This document shows, one piece after another, positions 43,813-56,017 of a DNA stretch of 64,000 nt. The translations under genes were made by a program, and so were the position numbers. The notes beneath the pieces were generated by a model. That model saw only the letters and a list, made by a program, of their open reading frames with translations. It searched no databases and had not been told where the DNA came from. The first letter of the stretch is position 1. The number at the start of each line of letters is the position of its first letter. Where the stretch lies: the NCBI GenBank assembly GCA_023935145.1, contig CM043698.1:79755001-79819000 (forward strand). The letters run 5' to 3'. The DNA comes from Bretschneidera sinensis. Lineage: Eukaryota > Streptophyta > Magnoliopsida > Brassicales > Akaniaceae.

Positions 43813-46800
43813 TACTACCACTGCTTACTAATGATTTTGCTATCTCTCAAACTTTGTTTCTGTAGTGTGCTACTTGAATGGTGTATACAACCATTGAAGC
43901 ATTTTTTCTTTGTTTGTAGCCTTGTTTTTGAAATTTTTAGGTTCCATAAATTTTTGGATTCTATAAATTTCTTGAGATGAAAAGAGGAATAAGATGATGT
44001 TTCGAGCCTTGTTTCTGAAATTTTTAGGTTCCATAAATTTTTGGATTCTATAAATTTCTTGAGATGAAAAGAGGAATAAGATGTTTCGAGCCTTGTTTCT
44101 GAAATTTTTAGGTTCCATAAATTTATTGCGATGTAGAGAGGAATAAAATGATGATGGCGTTGAAGAAGAAGAAAGAAATTTTTGTGTTTGTTAAATTTTT
44201 GGGTTTCATAATTAACTTCTACGTTTGTTAAATTTTTTCGTTTCATAAATTTCTTGGAGTTGAAGAAGAAGAAGACTAATGAGTTTTCTATTCTGGGTTG
44301 TGTTTATCTGTATGCTGAGAAAATGAAAGAAGTGACATGGTTTATTTTTAACGCTTCTTTTTGTCTTCTTTTTAATTTTATAGGTTTGAAAAAGAAGAAT
44401 AGGTGGATAAAATTTATTTTTAACATTTTTTATTTTCTTTTCAATTTTTCTGGTTTTGCATATTATTTTATTAAAAGTTTTAATTTTTAATCTATTTTGA
44501 TGGGTACTAATGAGTGAAAAATATGCTGTTAGAAATTACAATTAAGATTTTCTTTTTTCAATTGTACTACTGATTAGGATCCACGTCCTATTTCCGTTAA
44601 GTGTTGGACGGAAACATTGACAACAGTAACATAATTGTTAACGTTTTTGTAAATATATATATTCTTAATGTAAATAATATTAAGAGTATATACATTTACA
44701 ATTTTCAAACATCAATCATGACATTGCACATTTTCAAATCTCAATCATCATAGGCAAATCTCACAAAAATACATATTTAAAATTCTTTATGCTTAGGAAT
44801 TTATATTGCTTGGAAGATTTTTCCTCAATAGTCAACCAGAATCTTAACAGTTTCATAAACTAAGAAGGAAACCATAATGTCATAGTCAGTATTAACAAAT
44901 TATTAGATGGACATACAATAATACATTTACAATCTTTGAGTAGAATAAAAATAGAAGAAAAAAATACAGTTATAATCATATGTTCCTTCTCTGAAGGTCA
45001 ACCTAGAGAGTAACCAATAAGGCCATAGTGAATGCATTTTTAATTGGGTAGTCACATTTAATAATTATATATATGCATGGTCCTGTTTAATATTGGACAG
45101 GTTTAGCTTTGGGGTTGGAATTTTCCACCTCTAGCATGGAGATTATGCCTAAAAATTTTGTAGGGTAAGGGGAATTGTTTTCACAAAGCGAAGTTTCCAT
45201 TGATGGTTTTGGCTCCTCAAGAAAATAATTTAATGATACCATAATATTTTACTATATGGGATTTGAAAGGAGTTTAACTTGTACTTAAATCAAATTCAAA
45301 TACTTTTTCATATTAAAAAAAATTAAGTGTTTTGAATGCTTTAATTGTCAGATGCTAATTCAAAACGACAAAAGTAGTTGGACATCAATTTTACCCAATA
45401 ACACTAACTAGTTAATTATTTTGAAAAAACTGGCCAAAAAAATCTTCAAATACTACACAGACAAAAGCTCCACAATTTTAATTATTCTTCTAATATTGCA
45501 CTACTGCGTCAGACAAGTGCTATTTCTGTATTAGCCAGTTGATAAGGTGTGTTAAATAATTGACTTTCAAGAATGAAATTATTTTAGAAATTGATCAGTA
45601 TGAGCTTATTGACTTCCTGTTCGTTGATTATGGTGATCATACTCCCTTATTGCATAACTCTAGCTAAATCTGAAAATAAGTGTTAATTAAAACTTTGTGA
45701 ACTGCACTTTTTGAGGATTTAATCCCCATTCATGAGTAGGAGAAATATCATTCTCGCCGCTATGTTAGGTAAAAGGACATGCTATATGGTAGTATTATAG
45801 ATTTATATTGTAATCAAATCATTATATTATTTTACTTGTATAACATCGTTTTAATAATTAAGAAAATTATATATATAAGATTAAATTAAAAAAAATTATA
45901 ACGGTTATCCTTAAACTATGCTTACTTACTAAGCCTCTAAACTATGAATTTAATTAACTTAGATGTCTTCAAACTTTCAGGAAGTTGCAATGCAAATCTT
46001 TTAAGTGTTATTCATTAATGAAAAATTTTAAAATCTTAACAAATAAAAAGAGTTTGATTATAATTTTTTTTAAACATGCAAAGATAAATGTGATATACTA
46101 TGAAAAAAAACCGATTTTTTTATTGCTACAAATACTTTTGCTTAGATTTTACTATTAAAAAAAATGTGGTTGCTGACATTTCGGGTATTAAATTTCTGTT
46201 GCATAGCATTTATCACTGTTGCAGGCATTACGAGTGTTAAAATTCGGGTCACAGGTATATCGCGACCCTGAATAACGGCTGCCATGGTCGGCTATAGCTG
46301 CTACAGACCGTTATACCATTCGTCACGGTCAAGATGCGCTGCTATAAATGTGAATGCCACTCTCCTTCAAATAGCGGTGGATATATATATAGCAGCCACT
46401 ATGTTGGGTTGCAGTCGCTATTAAAACCCTAACTTTGACCCCTCAAAGAAATAATCTTGAATATGCCATTGATGGTAACGAAATTTAAGAATTTCAAACA
46501 CTAAATTTATAGTTTATGGACTTAAGTGCTAGGCCTCTATTGTTTAAAAATGAGTGATGCAATTCCCTTAGTTAAAATCATCTCATCTTATCCTGTTTTT
46601 CATCTTTTATCTTCTTTTAATCCGGTACGTGAGGTGCCAAAAGGCAACGTCCTCTTTGTTTTGAAGCTGGCCTAATTGACATTACAATGATCAGGGATGG
46701 AGCGACCTTTGGCTAGTGGGGGCACTTGCCCTCCCAAAGGTCTTTGAATTTTTTAGACAATTTCTAAAATGATTTCATAATTAATACTTTTAATTTGCCT

Positions 46801-48404
46801 CCACTCAGAGATTGATTTATATAAGAAACAGTAGGAATATATACTTTGAGATTTTTTTTTAATGTTAATAAGGTGCCCTACTAAGAGTTTAGAAAATTAA
46901 AAAAAAATGTTTTCAACTCCCGAGGCTTTCACAAAAAGTGTTAAATTTGAAAAATTAAAGACAAAAAATTAAAAATTAATAAATATAAATATAAATTTTG
47001 TCATTTTCAAGTTTCAAGACCAACAACAAATAAGTCATTAATTTTTCTTTTCTTTCTTTTATGAATGAGTGAGGAGAAAAAACATTTAAAGGGAAAGGGT
47101 GACGTGCTTATTAAGGTTATGAAAGCAAGTATCACTTTATGTCTAAGCACGTGGTAAGACCTACCTCACCCATGTGGTACGTGAAATTATTAAAACTCAA
47201 ACACTCTTAACAATAAGAGCAAGCATGAACCCGCTCGCTAAAGCTTCAGTAGTAATATTTTCTTTATTTTTCTTTCTAGTCTTTCTCTTCGTCTTTCTTT
47301 TAAGGTTTTTCAACTCAAGAACTTTTATTCATTGGGGCTTTTCATTCAATGAAAAAAATAGTGGCAATTGTACTTACATAAAAAAATTAATTTTTTTATT
47401 ATGGTTGTACGTTGACATTATATCTAAATTTCTTCTATATGTAAATAATAGTATTAATGATATTACAATAAATATTTTTGAAATTGTCTTTATATTTCTA
47501 TTAAATTATGAATAATGTCTTTTTCGATAACCTTACCTCCCTAATCAAAATTCATGCATCTGTCCCTTACAATGATCAAATATTACTTCTTCAATACGTA
47601 CGGAAGTATTTCTTTTATTGGAAACGGCCTAATTCTATCAACAAATATAAAGGTTGTATCGTACGTTGTGAGCTTAAGTAATGTGTGGTTGTCGATTCCA
47701 CCACTTCATAAGTTGAATTCCAACTGTTATAAGTTATTCTAGAATGCACAAGAAGTTTTGCACATCGAACCTAAATCAAACTCCTCAAAGGATCTACATA
47801 TCTTTCTAACAACCCTGCAGTGAGTCAAGATTAGCTCAGTGACAGAAAGAATTAAGACAAACGTAAATCTTGAGTTTGATTATCTAAGTACAAATAACTC
47901 TTTTGAACCACATTCATAAAATTTATTTCAAGTTTTAATCCGTGGGCAGGGCAATTTGCTAAGTAGTACTACAATATACTATTTCTTCGCATCACTCATC
48001 AACTGACTCTGTTGATATTTAAGGCCATCATGGCCAAATTGTACATTTACATATAAAAACCCAAGCAGCTAGCCGATGCTCCCGTAATTTCCAATACTTC
48101 AAAATGTTATCTCCACATACAATGATGAAACATCACTCATACTAATTGCCACTGAAAATAAAATAAATAAAAAATTAACTCTAAAACTTAGTACTCCCAT
48201 AAACCCCATTTCCTCTCATTTAGTCACTGATTTCCCTTTTTGGCAATCTCAAGCAAGACACCATCATTCACTTTTTTTGGCAAAAGTTGAGAGGGTTTTG
48301 CAAGATCAAGAAAAAAAATATACAGTATGGATGTCATGAATTCCCATAAGTCAGAAATATGCATTTAATGTTCTGCATAGATTGAGCCATACTGTTATTA
48401 TATA
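43813..48404. other. Intergenic region downstream of the WRKY gene
   Basis: AT-rich sequence with a minisatellite (43921-44158) and a GC-richer block with GCTGCTAT words (46180-46430). A possible transposon edge CAGGGATGGAGCGACC lies at about 46692. The open frames at 44254-44490, 47174-47515 and 47554-47742 translate to Phe/Ile/Leu-rich, AT-driven peptides without recognisable features. No gene is supported. Confidence 0.5.
43921..44158. repeat. Minisatellite, three units of 84-87 bp
   Basis: Unit 1 is 43921-44007, unit 2 is 44008-44091, and a shorter, diverging unit 3 runs from 44092 to about 44158. Each unit starts CTTGTTT.TGAAATTTTTAG and units 1 and 2 end TTTCGAGC. Two weaker echoes of GTTTGTTAAATTTTT follow to 44260. 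The repetitive minus-strand open frame here is only a translation of the repeat. Confidence 0.9.
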
Positions 48405-48410
48405 TTTATT
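48405..48410 (-). terminator. Possible polyadenylation signal of the WRKY gene
   Basis: AATAAA on the minus strand lies about 60 bases beyond the stop codon at 48472-48474. Plant signals are loose, so this is only plausible. Confidence 0.4.
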
Positions 48411-48471
48411 AGTTCAATCCATGAAACCTAAGCATATTAATTTATAGGCTGTCCGGGGAGACGTACAGTTT

Positions 48472-51206
48472 TCATTGCTGCTGTTTCTGAATGAAAGAGG
48501 GAACTAGATCTTGCAATAGGCCATAATCAGGAACTTGGAGCAGATGTTGATGCTGATGCTGATTAGGGGCAAGGTTTTGATAGAAGATGGAGCTGGGGTG
48601 ATCACCTTGGTAATTAATATTAATGTTTGGTCTTGAGGACGGAAGCAAATGACTGAGGAGCTCCTGATGAAAGCTGGGGGACACAGAGGCCGATGCGAGA
48701 AATGAAGGCGAAAGCATTCCGGCAGCATTGCCTCGAAGGGTAGACGGATAATGATGGTTGTGCTGCCCTTCATAGGTAGTGATCACAACTGATGGGTCTT
48801 GAAATGATCTCTCAACGCGCTTCTTAACCGTGCACTTTTGACTGGTGCATCTGTAATAACTTCTGCAACACCAAGGCATTGAAAAGGCTAGTATTGTGAG
48901 ATCAATTCAAAGTCCTGGCTCATGTGCATAATAAAATGTCGTAATTTGTAACTGCTTAGCATAATTAATAGACATAACTCATCAGTGTTACAAAAAAGAG
49001 GTTAGCTAGCCACTTCATTTGTTTCTATCAGAGTTACAATAGAAGCAAATTTGTAGTGTTTAGGATGGGATAGTATATCATCTCAATTTAAATTAGATCT
49101 GTTAGAATATCATTCCATTTATAATATAATTTCTTAATTATAATAGAAATTATATTCTAACAAGATCAATGGCTACTGTTAAAGCCACATCATCCATTTT
49201 AACCCATGAACAATCCCTACTAAAACGATAATGATAAATGAACTACAATTTTGGACCATTGTTTTGGATCACATGTAATTGACATGAGATTAGTAATGGA
49301 TTAGTAATTGACAGAAGCTAGACTAGTAATGTTTTCATGTTTTATCGATTTGCCCTTAATGAATCACTATGGAGAATGGAATGTTTGGAGTGGTCCAAAA
49401 TGATGGTCCGTTGGGGTGGTTCATATAGCACGGCTCTAACTAGAATATATGCACGGCACAAATATATGCACGGCACAAATATAACCGTAGATTTAATTTT
49501 AAAAGAGATGACATATTATATATTTTACTAAGAACAACACCAACAACTAAAAATTCCAAATGTAGAGGATCTTAATCCGTAGCAAGGAGTTGATGCAAAT
49601 ATAACAGGTGAAGGTGGTTTTCAAATACATGAAATAACAATTGGCCAGCATGAATTATCTATAGGTTTAAGTTTCATAATCAAATTATATCAACCATGAA
49701 CACTCTATGTCATCTAGTTCTTATAAAATAGTTTGCTATAATTCATCTTAAAAAACAATTTTAGGTACATAAAAAATAGGTGAAGGGAAAGAATATGAGA
49801 CTCTGCAACAAATTAAGGATGGTCAGATTAATGATATTAGGTGAAACGGTTAGCTATGGTTATTGGAAAAGCTTGGTGTGAATGCTACTATAGTTGGTGG
49901 TTATGGTCTTTGATTACATAAATTAAAGCAACAATTAATTACCAGCTTTAATTTATCAGTTGTGAAGTAACTCATTTCAACAAGCTGGGTGACCATTAGA
50001 TACCATATAGTAGTATAAACTTGTGTACCTAGAGAGCAAGAATATTTTTTTATCTTTCAAATCTCCTAAACACTATATGTACGCAGGAAAGTAAACAAAA
50101 ACAACCTTGGATAAGGACTATTCTTGACTGCCTTCTGTCCATATTTTCTCCATCTGTATCCATCTTCAAGATTATCGATCTCGCTCTTAGTCAAAAAGGC
50201 GAACCGTGGCTCCCTCTGCCGTTTCTCCTTTTTCGGCTTGTTCCTGATCATCAATTATAACCGTCACAGTCAGTTTACAAGCCAATAAAGTTTATGTTCC
50301 TTGCAAAGACTTATACCCATAAAATGACAATTGATGATATATATATATTAGGGTTTTCCAGCCCTCTTGCTTTTGGGGGAAAAAAGAATGAAGAAAGAAG
50401 TCCATCCCTGGAAACTGATATAATAACAGTGAAAGAATTGTATGGTCAAGGAAGTTGTGAAATAAAAACTATATAGATCTAAGAAAGATCAGCAGATATT
50501 CCTTCCAGTGTAAGGCAATGAATTAAGTCTTATTAATATACTAAATTTAAGTTGAAAAAAAACACAAAGGAAAATTGTAATGATAGATCGATGTGTAGTA
50601 GTCCTTGAAAGAATTTGAAAGTCTACCTTTGATTTTAAAATAGAAAATGGTACACAAACCCTATTAATCCGCAGACAAAGAGAAGATCAAAATTATAAAT
50701 TAACTCTACCATGAATCTAAAAAAGAAGAGAAAAAAACCTACACTTTCTTTGACTTGTCAAGATCTCCTTCTTCAGACCGTTTTGGCTGCTTGTCTTTCT
50801 TAGTATCTTCATTAGCTGCTGCCTCCTCATTAGATGAAGAAGATACTGAAGAATTGGGTGTCGGTGGATTTTCAGTACTAGTCCCTACTATTGAATCTCC
50901 AACACCAATTTTCTTTGAAGTTCTATCTTCAAATTGAGTACTAATCACTTCAGATGATGAACAAGACATATCAAAGGCTCTTGAAAGGGTGTTATAGGAC
51001 TCCATATTGGAGCCATGTAAGCAGTCAGTGAAGCTCATGAATGAGGGATCATCAAAGCTTTGTAGGTTTTGTGTGGCTGTTGGTTGATTGTAGATGGAGG
51101 GATTATTGTCATCAAAGAACGGAAAGGTAATCGATGATCGGTTGAATCCTTGATGATCATAGTTGAAAGGATCATAGTGGTATGGATCCTTCTTTTCGTT
51201 TGACAT
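48472..51206 (-). CDS. WRKY transcription factor, group IIc (WRKY8/28/71-like), three exons
   Basis: The CDS joins 51206-50743, 50243-50106 and 48862-48472, giving 330 residues. The start is the ATG at 51204-51206 ([14 protein letters not shown]). Upstream in-frame codons lack an ATG. Exon 1 ends before GTAGGT and exon 2 begins after CAG, restoring [18 protein letters not shown]. The second intron falls after the arginine codon of NSPYPR, the conserved position in this group. WRKYGQK is at residues 186-192. The zinc site is C206-X4-C211-X23-H235-X-H237, which makes it group II. A Ser/Asn-rich acidic part (about 100-145) and a His/Gln-rich tail surround the domain. Such proteins bind W-boxes (TTGACC/T) in the nucleus; close relatives act in stress, defence or shoot-branching responses. 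The FTDCL and SFDDPS segments near residues 40-60 resemble WRKY28/71. Every splice site, frame and motif is intact, so the gene looks functional. Confidence 0.95.
48863..50105 (-). other. WRKY intron 2 (1243 bp)
   Basis: On the minus strand it starts GTTGTTTTTG after CCAAG and ends TGTTGCAG. It contains a tandem 17-bp ATATATGCACGGCACAA (about 49447-49480). An inverted repeat GGACCATTGTTTTGGA (49253-49268) pairs with 49394-49409. The open frame at 49337-49531 is not coding. Confidence 0.85.
50244..50742 (-). other. WRKY intron 1 (499 bp)
   Basis: It has donor GTAGGT and acceptor ATCAG on the minus strand and is AT-rich. It has no gene of its own; the open frame at 50294-50476 on the plus strand is incidental. 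Confidence 0.85.
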
Positions 51207-51424
51207 AGAAGAAGATGAAGAAAGAAGGAATGGGAAGATAGATACCCACACTAATTAATGAAAGTTTGAGAGAGAGAGAGAGAAAGCTTTGTTTTGTTCT
51301 CATAAGGAAGAGAGCTTTGTGATAGATTCTTGTTTTGCTTTCCTTTTTGTGAGTGTGAGAGAGCTAGAGAGAGAGAGAGAGAGAGAGAGAGATGGTAAGT
51401 TCGGCTACTCTCCACTTCTTTATA
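51207..51424 (-). promoter_or_regulatory. WRKY core promoter and TC-rich 5' leader
   Basis: TATAAA reads on the minus strand at 51419-51424, within AAATATAAAGAAG. Transcription would begin about 30 bases downstream, near 51390. The leader then contains two TC repeats in the sense strand: a second half of the run at 51367-51391 and a run at 51268-51284. Such (CT)n/(GA)n tracts are targets of plant BPC/BBR GAGA-binding factors. No upstream ATG in frame with the CDS was seen. Confidence 0.6.
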
Positions 51425-52500
51425 TTTACTTTCTTTTTTTCCCTTTATTCTTACACTGATTAAAAGTTTTTCAACCAACCCAAAATTTGATATTTTAAAA
51501 AATTAATTTCACATCATTCAGTTATTTATATTAAGTTAAGACAATTTGATGCTTAAAAGGTTTTGAAATGTGATCAGTTAATTGAATAGAGAAATTTAGA
51601 ATTAAAACTGCATGACAACAACTATAAATAAAAAGTTTGCAATTATGAATTCTCGTATATATCGTTTATTTATTTTATCTTTCTCTAAAAGATACTTTTT
51701 TATATTACTTATAGTTATACATGAGTTACTCATGAATAAAAATTGCATTGGATTAATTTTTTTATAATAAAAAAATGAAAAAGTAAATAATAAAGTAGTT
51801 TGATTTCAATAAGGAAAATAAAAAAATAATTTTAAAAATTTATAATCATGAAAATTAATGATTATTATTTTAAATATAATATAATATTTCGATGAATTTA
51901 TTAATCTGATAAAAAAGATAATTTAATATTTGAATAGATATACAAATATATATTCTAGATATCAAATATTTTTTTTGTCAATTTAATGAATTTAATTACA
52001 TAATAAGAAATTATTTGTGGAAGACTTGTTTATATGAATAATGAATTGTTTGTAAATAAAATACTTGATTATATATGTAAAATATATACATGTATATAAA
52101 AAGTAAATTTATATCCTAATTATTTTATGAAGAAAATTTAATAAATAATTAGTACATAAAGGGGCATTTTCGTCTAGCAAATAATTTAATTATAACACAT
52201 TCATATTTTTATAAACTATTTTTATTTTCTTTTTCTTTCTTGAATGGATCAATTTTCATTTCCATTTGAGACAGATATACTCAACCTTTTTTTTATAAAA
52301 AACAAATAGATATCCTCGACCCATAGTCTTGAAAAAAAAAGAGAATGTTCACGATCAATTCAAGAAAAAAAATGGAGAACAATATTTTTTTAATGAACTA
52401 TAATCATCATAGATGGAACTGTAGAGAATAATATTCTATACCATAAAACATAAATTAAAAAAAATTAATAAAAAATGATGAACCTTAAATTTCCTCTCTA
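51425..52500. other. AT-rich promoter-side intergenic region
   Basis: Very AT-rich sequence with A/T runs and no open frame of note. I see no gene or clear element here. Confidence 0.5.
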
Positions 52501-52582
52501 TTATTAAGGGCAAAATTGATACAAATTGAAGGATAGTGACGGGAGAAGAGGAGGAGAAGGCGGAAGTGGCCATGAGTGAGTC

Positions 52583-52721
52583 TTGACCACCGGCTTGTTG
52601 GTAGTCCACCTTCACGTGATTAAGGAGCGCATTGGTTGGTCAATGTTTCCAACTTTACGGTTTTACTCTTTTGGAGTATTAGGCTTACACGTGTCACGGA
52701 TCATCGCACCGGCATTTGACC
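52583..52721. promoter_or_regulatory. W-box and G-box cluster upstream of the WRKY gene
   Basis: TTGACC lies at 52583-52588 and 52716-52721, and GGTCAA (its complement) at 52638-52643. CACGTG G-boxes lie at 52613-52618 and 52688-52693. Five sites fall in 140 bp, in a stretch clearly richer in GC than its surroundings, about 1.2 kb upstream of the putative transcription start. W-boxes are the binding sites of WRKY proteins and G-boxes of bZIP/bHLH factors. Whether this module controls the WRKY gene or an unseen neighbour is not shown by sequence. Confidence 0.5.
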
Positions 52722-52839
52722 GTAGCGGGCATCGTGGGAGACATTTTATAGTTTTTCCACATCCAATTATTATAGTAGTATATAATACATACATACAATA
52801 ACATAGGTGTATAAATATTATGTGTTGCTGATTATGCTT

Positions 52840-54626
52840 CGCAATCATGTTGGGTCAGATAATTCGGGTCTGAATTATTTCAGATCATGGATAACTTTGA
52901 TCATATCGTTTTTAGATCGTATTGAATATCTGGTTATTTGAATTGAATCTTCTCGAGTTGTGTCATTTAGAATCGGATTATTTTGAGTTTGAACCATTTT
53001 GATTACGATCGTTTCGAGTTTTCGAGTAGATTTAATGTGACTCATCGGATTTGCTCTATTTTTCTTTTAATTTTCGAAAAAATCATTTGAACTCCACTTT
53101 AAATTTAAATTACTATGCTGTTTTTTTTTTTTATTTTATGTTTCAATGTAATTAAGTTCACAAAAATATATTAGTAATAATTTAATATATGTTTTTTTTT
53201 TCATTTTAATATATCTATCTAATTATGATTTGATTAAACACAAATCAAAGTTATACTTGAAAATAATAAAAATATAAAGAATTTGAAATGTTAATAACTA
53301 ATAAAGATAAAATTATTTTTTTCTTCAACAGGTATGATGGCAAAGGATGACATGCATGATCTATATGAATATAATAGGGTTTATTACGGCACAGATCCTT
53401 TAACTATAAACATGTAGCATTTAACTCTCTTGACTATTAATTTGGCGCATAGAGTCCTTGAACTATGAATTAGTAGCAATCAATTCTTTAAATCCATTTT
53501 TCTGCGAAAAAATTTAATGGAAATACAACAAGTGATGATTCTTCTATTTGATTGTTACTACCTGATGAATGTTTGTTCCAAAAATTGTACCTACGCGAAT
53601 CATTGAACTAATGGAATTTTCCTTTGAGTTCCTCACTTGGTTAAGTTACTCGCCCGAAAATGGATTTAAGTAGTTGATTGCTACTAATTTATAGTTCAAG
53701 GACCCCATACCCCAAATTAATAGTTCAGAAAGTTAATGGTCTCAAGAATATGTGGTGCAATAAACCAAATATAATATTAAATCAAATTATCATTTTTTTG
53801 TAGAATAAAAATTACACAATAAATTATAGAGTGTGTAAAATACATGAATATTATTAATTTATTACACTAAATATCAATTGATAAACTGAAGCATATATAT
53901 AATTATATGTTCATGTATATCATGTAATTCTGTGAAACCCTTTAAGACTTGTTACTCATATAAGCATATTACATATAGCCAAGAAAAAGTGATTTTACAA
54001 AAAAGATAAACAATTACGCTTTCACACACTTATTCTACATATTAATTAATCCCACTTGGAGTTAATTATATTTAACGTTAATTAGTTGCTATTATTATTT
54101 AATAGAAAAATAAAAATTAAGGATATTGGTACTAAAGTTAAAATATAATATAATAAATGGTTTATTTATATTGTCCAATACTAATTTGAGTTTTGTTTTA
54201 TATATAAAGATTGATGATTTATTTATATTTATTATATTTAACTAGTCTTAGTTTAAAAAAACAAAGTTTTAAAATGATTAAAAAATTATTTTACATAAGA
54301 TATAGAAAAGATTCTAACAGTTAAACTTATGAATACAAAATAAAAATTCATTATTTTACCTATATCACATTTGAGTCGATTCGGGTTCAGATTATATTGG
54401 GTTCAAGTCGTATCCGGTTCGAATTGTTTTAAGTCCCAGACTGTTTCGAGTTTTGAGTAATTTCATATTCAAATCGGATCAAATTCAATCATTTTAAATT
54501 TAAATCACTTCAAATTTCGAGTAATTCAAATTTAAACTGAATAAAGGTCAAATCATATTATTTATAATATTTTATATTCAAATGAATCAAATCCAATCAT
54601 ATTAAATTTTACCATTTCTACTTTAT
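52840..54626. other. Degenerate hAT-like patch with a MITE inside (tentative)
   Basis: Both ends (52845-53060 and 54360-54626) are packed with words such as ATTCGGGT, TTCGAGT, GGTTCGAA and CAAATC, as at the ends of non-autonomous hAT elements. ATTTTACCATTTCTA near 54610-54625 looks like a hAT right terminus. A matching left terminus and 8-bp duplication could not be found, so the boundaries are guesses. Confidence 0.3.
53377..53767. mobile_element. Mutator-type MITE (391 bp) with perfect 9-bp target-site duplication
   Basis: The sequence GGGTTTATTACGGCAC... at the left pairs with the inverted right end TGGTTTATTGCACCAC.... The two arms are about 150 bp each, with shared inner words such as TTAATTTGG, TCCTTGAACTAT, TTAGTAGCAATCAA and TTAAATCCATTTT. 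They are flanked by identical 9-bp duplications AATATAATA at 53368-53376 and 53768-53776. Long terminal inverted repeats with 9-bp duplications define Mutator-like elements. No transposase is present, so it would move only by enzyme supplied elsewhere. Confidence 0.85.
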
Positions 54627-56017
54627 CGTCATCTAACCTCATGACACTCCTTTCGTATCCGTTACCTCCCGAATTTTATGGCACCTTTTTTGTTCCATAA
54701 AGTTGGTCATACTTAGCTAATTAGCTTCTTAGTTCTCGTTTTGACTTTGTTCGGTTTTGTAATTTAGTGTGTGATCGTTGCTAAGCATGTTCGGATGTTC
54801 CCTTTTAGTTACTAGCGAGTAACGGGATCAATAATAAACATAAGTTGATCAGCTTAAGCCTCCAAGGATTTCCGACATGTCAAATCCATTTTAATTCTTA
54901 ATAAGTTAATACTACGTGATTGCGCATATAAATTTTGAGTTTAAAAATAAAAAATAATAATAATGAATTAAATTTAAATTTATTAATTTAAAAACTTAAT
55001 ACAATTCAAAAAATAATAATAATGTCAAAATACATTATCCATCTAATTAATTAACTATTTTTTTTAAAACTTTAAATTAAAATGTACTTAAATTTTTACA
55101 AATATAATTTTATAAATTTAACAAGTATTCAAAAATTAATTTTATATAATTTTAAATCAATAATACATCCATAAAAGTTAACATAAAAATCGCTTCAAAA
55201 AATCGATTGTGATATTTAAATTAAAACAAAATGAGTATTATTAAAACCCTAAAAATAGAGACTACTTCTCTAGTCTTTAATGTATTTTCCTCGTCAACAA
55301 TCTGCTAATCCATAACATTTATGCTATGGATATATGTGGATGATACATCTTATGAAAAGACTGTAACACTATATATATATATATATATATATAAAAAGTT
55401 GGTTGTCTTCTATTGTTTATATGAATCATCGCGCAAAACGTGTGTGACTAACTTAGATTCGATGATTGCATCAAATACTATGAATTCGTTCACAAACTAT
55501 CAACGTCGAAAAAAATGATTATAAATACCTAATAAATTTCACTTATGCATAAAGGAAGTAACGTACACATTGTTTGCCCACTTCAAAAAGAAGGGGATTA
55601 AAAAAATAGAAAAATCAAACCGATATATTATCTCACTTTCAGTCCTTTGCGGCTCTATAGTGATCTACGCTCCAAAATGTCAAAATCAGTTGATTAATTT
55701 AATGGATGTAGAGATGGGCATGGTGTTTGGCGTCAAAAACTAATCATGGTAAAGACCGCAGACTTCTTCATGCACATCATTATATCTTTGACACCATGGG
55801 CGTCAAAAACTATTGCATTACTGCAACCGAAAAATTGACACCAAACTAATAATGGATATTTGGCATTGGAATACAATTCATAGCTAGATAGAGATTAATT
55901 GAGTTTATTGAATTTTATTGCATAAGAAAAAGAAAGATATTTCTCCCAAGAAGTTGAGGTACAAGGCTTGAATTTTTCTGTTCATGAAGTCACTAAAAAG
56001 TCTTATAGGTAGGGGAA
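54627..56017. other. Intergenic, no gene seen
   Basis: AT-rich sequence with a TA run at about 55371-55392. At 55735-55860 the words TGGCGTCAAAAACTA and TTGACACCAAACTA occur in both orientations, perhaps a MITE relic. No gene is supported. Confidence 0.4.

Noticed and set aside
43815..44246. 143-codon minus-strand open frame with repeated NLWNLKISETRLET
   Set aside because: It is the translation of an 84-87 bp minisatellite whose unit length happens to keep the frame open.
47174..47515. 113-codon plus-strand open frame with hydrophobic stretches, possible membrane protein
   Set aside because: AT-driven Phe/Leu/Ile runs with no recognisable motif and no promoter or splice context. The hydrophobicity is expected from T-rich codons.
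51207..51251. N-terminal extension of the WRKY protein (VWVSIFPFLLSSSSS)
   Set aside because: It would need a non-ATG start. The ATG at 51204-51206 gives MSNEKK, the usual start of this subgroup.
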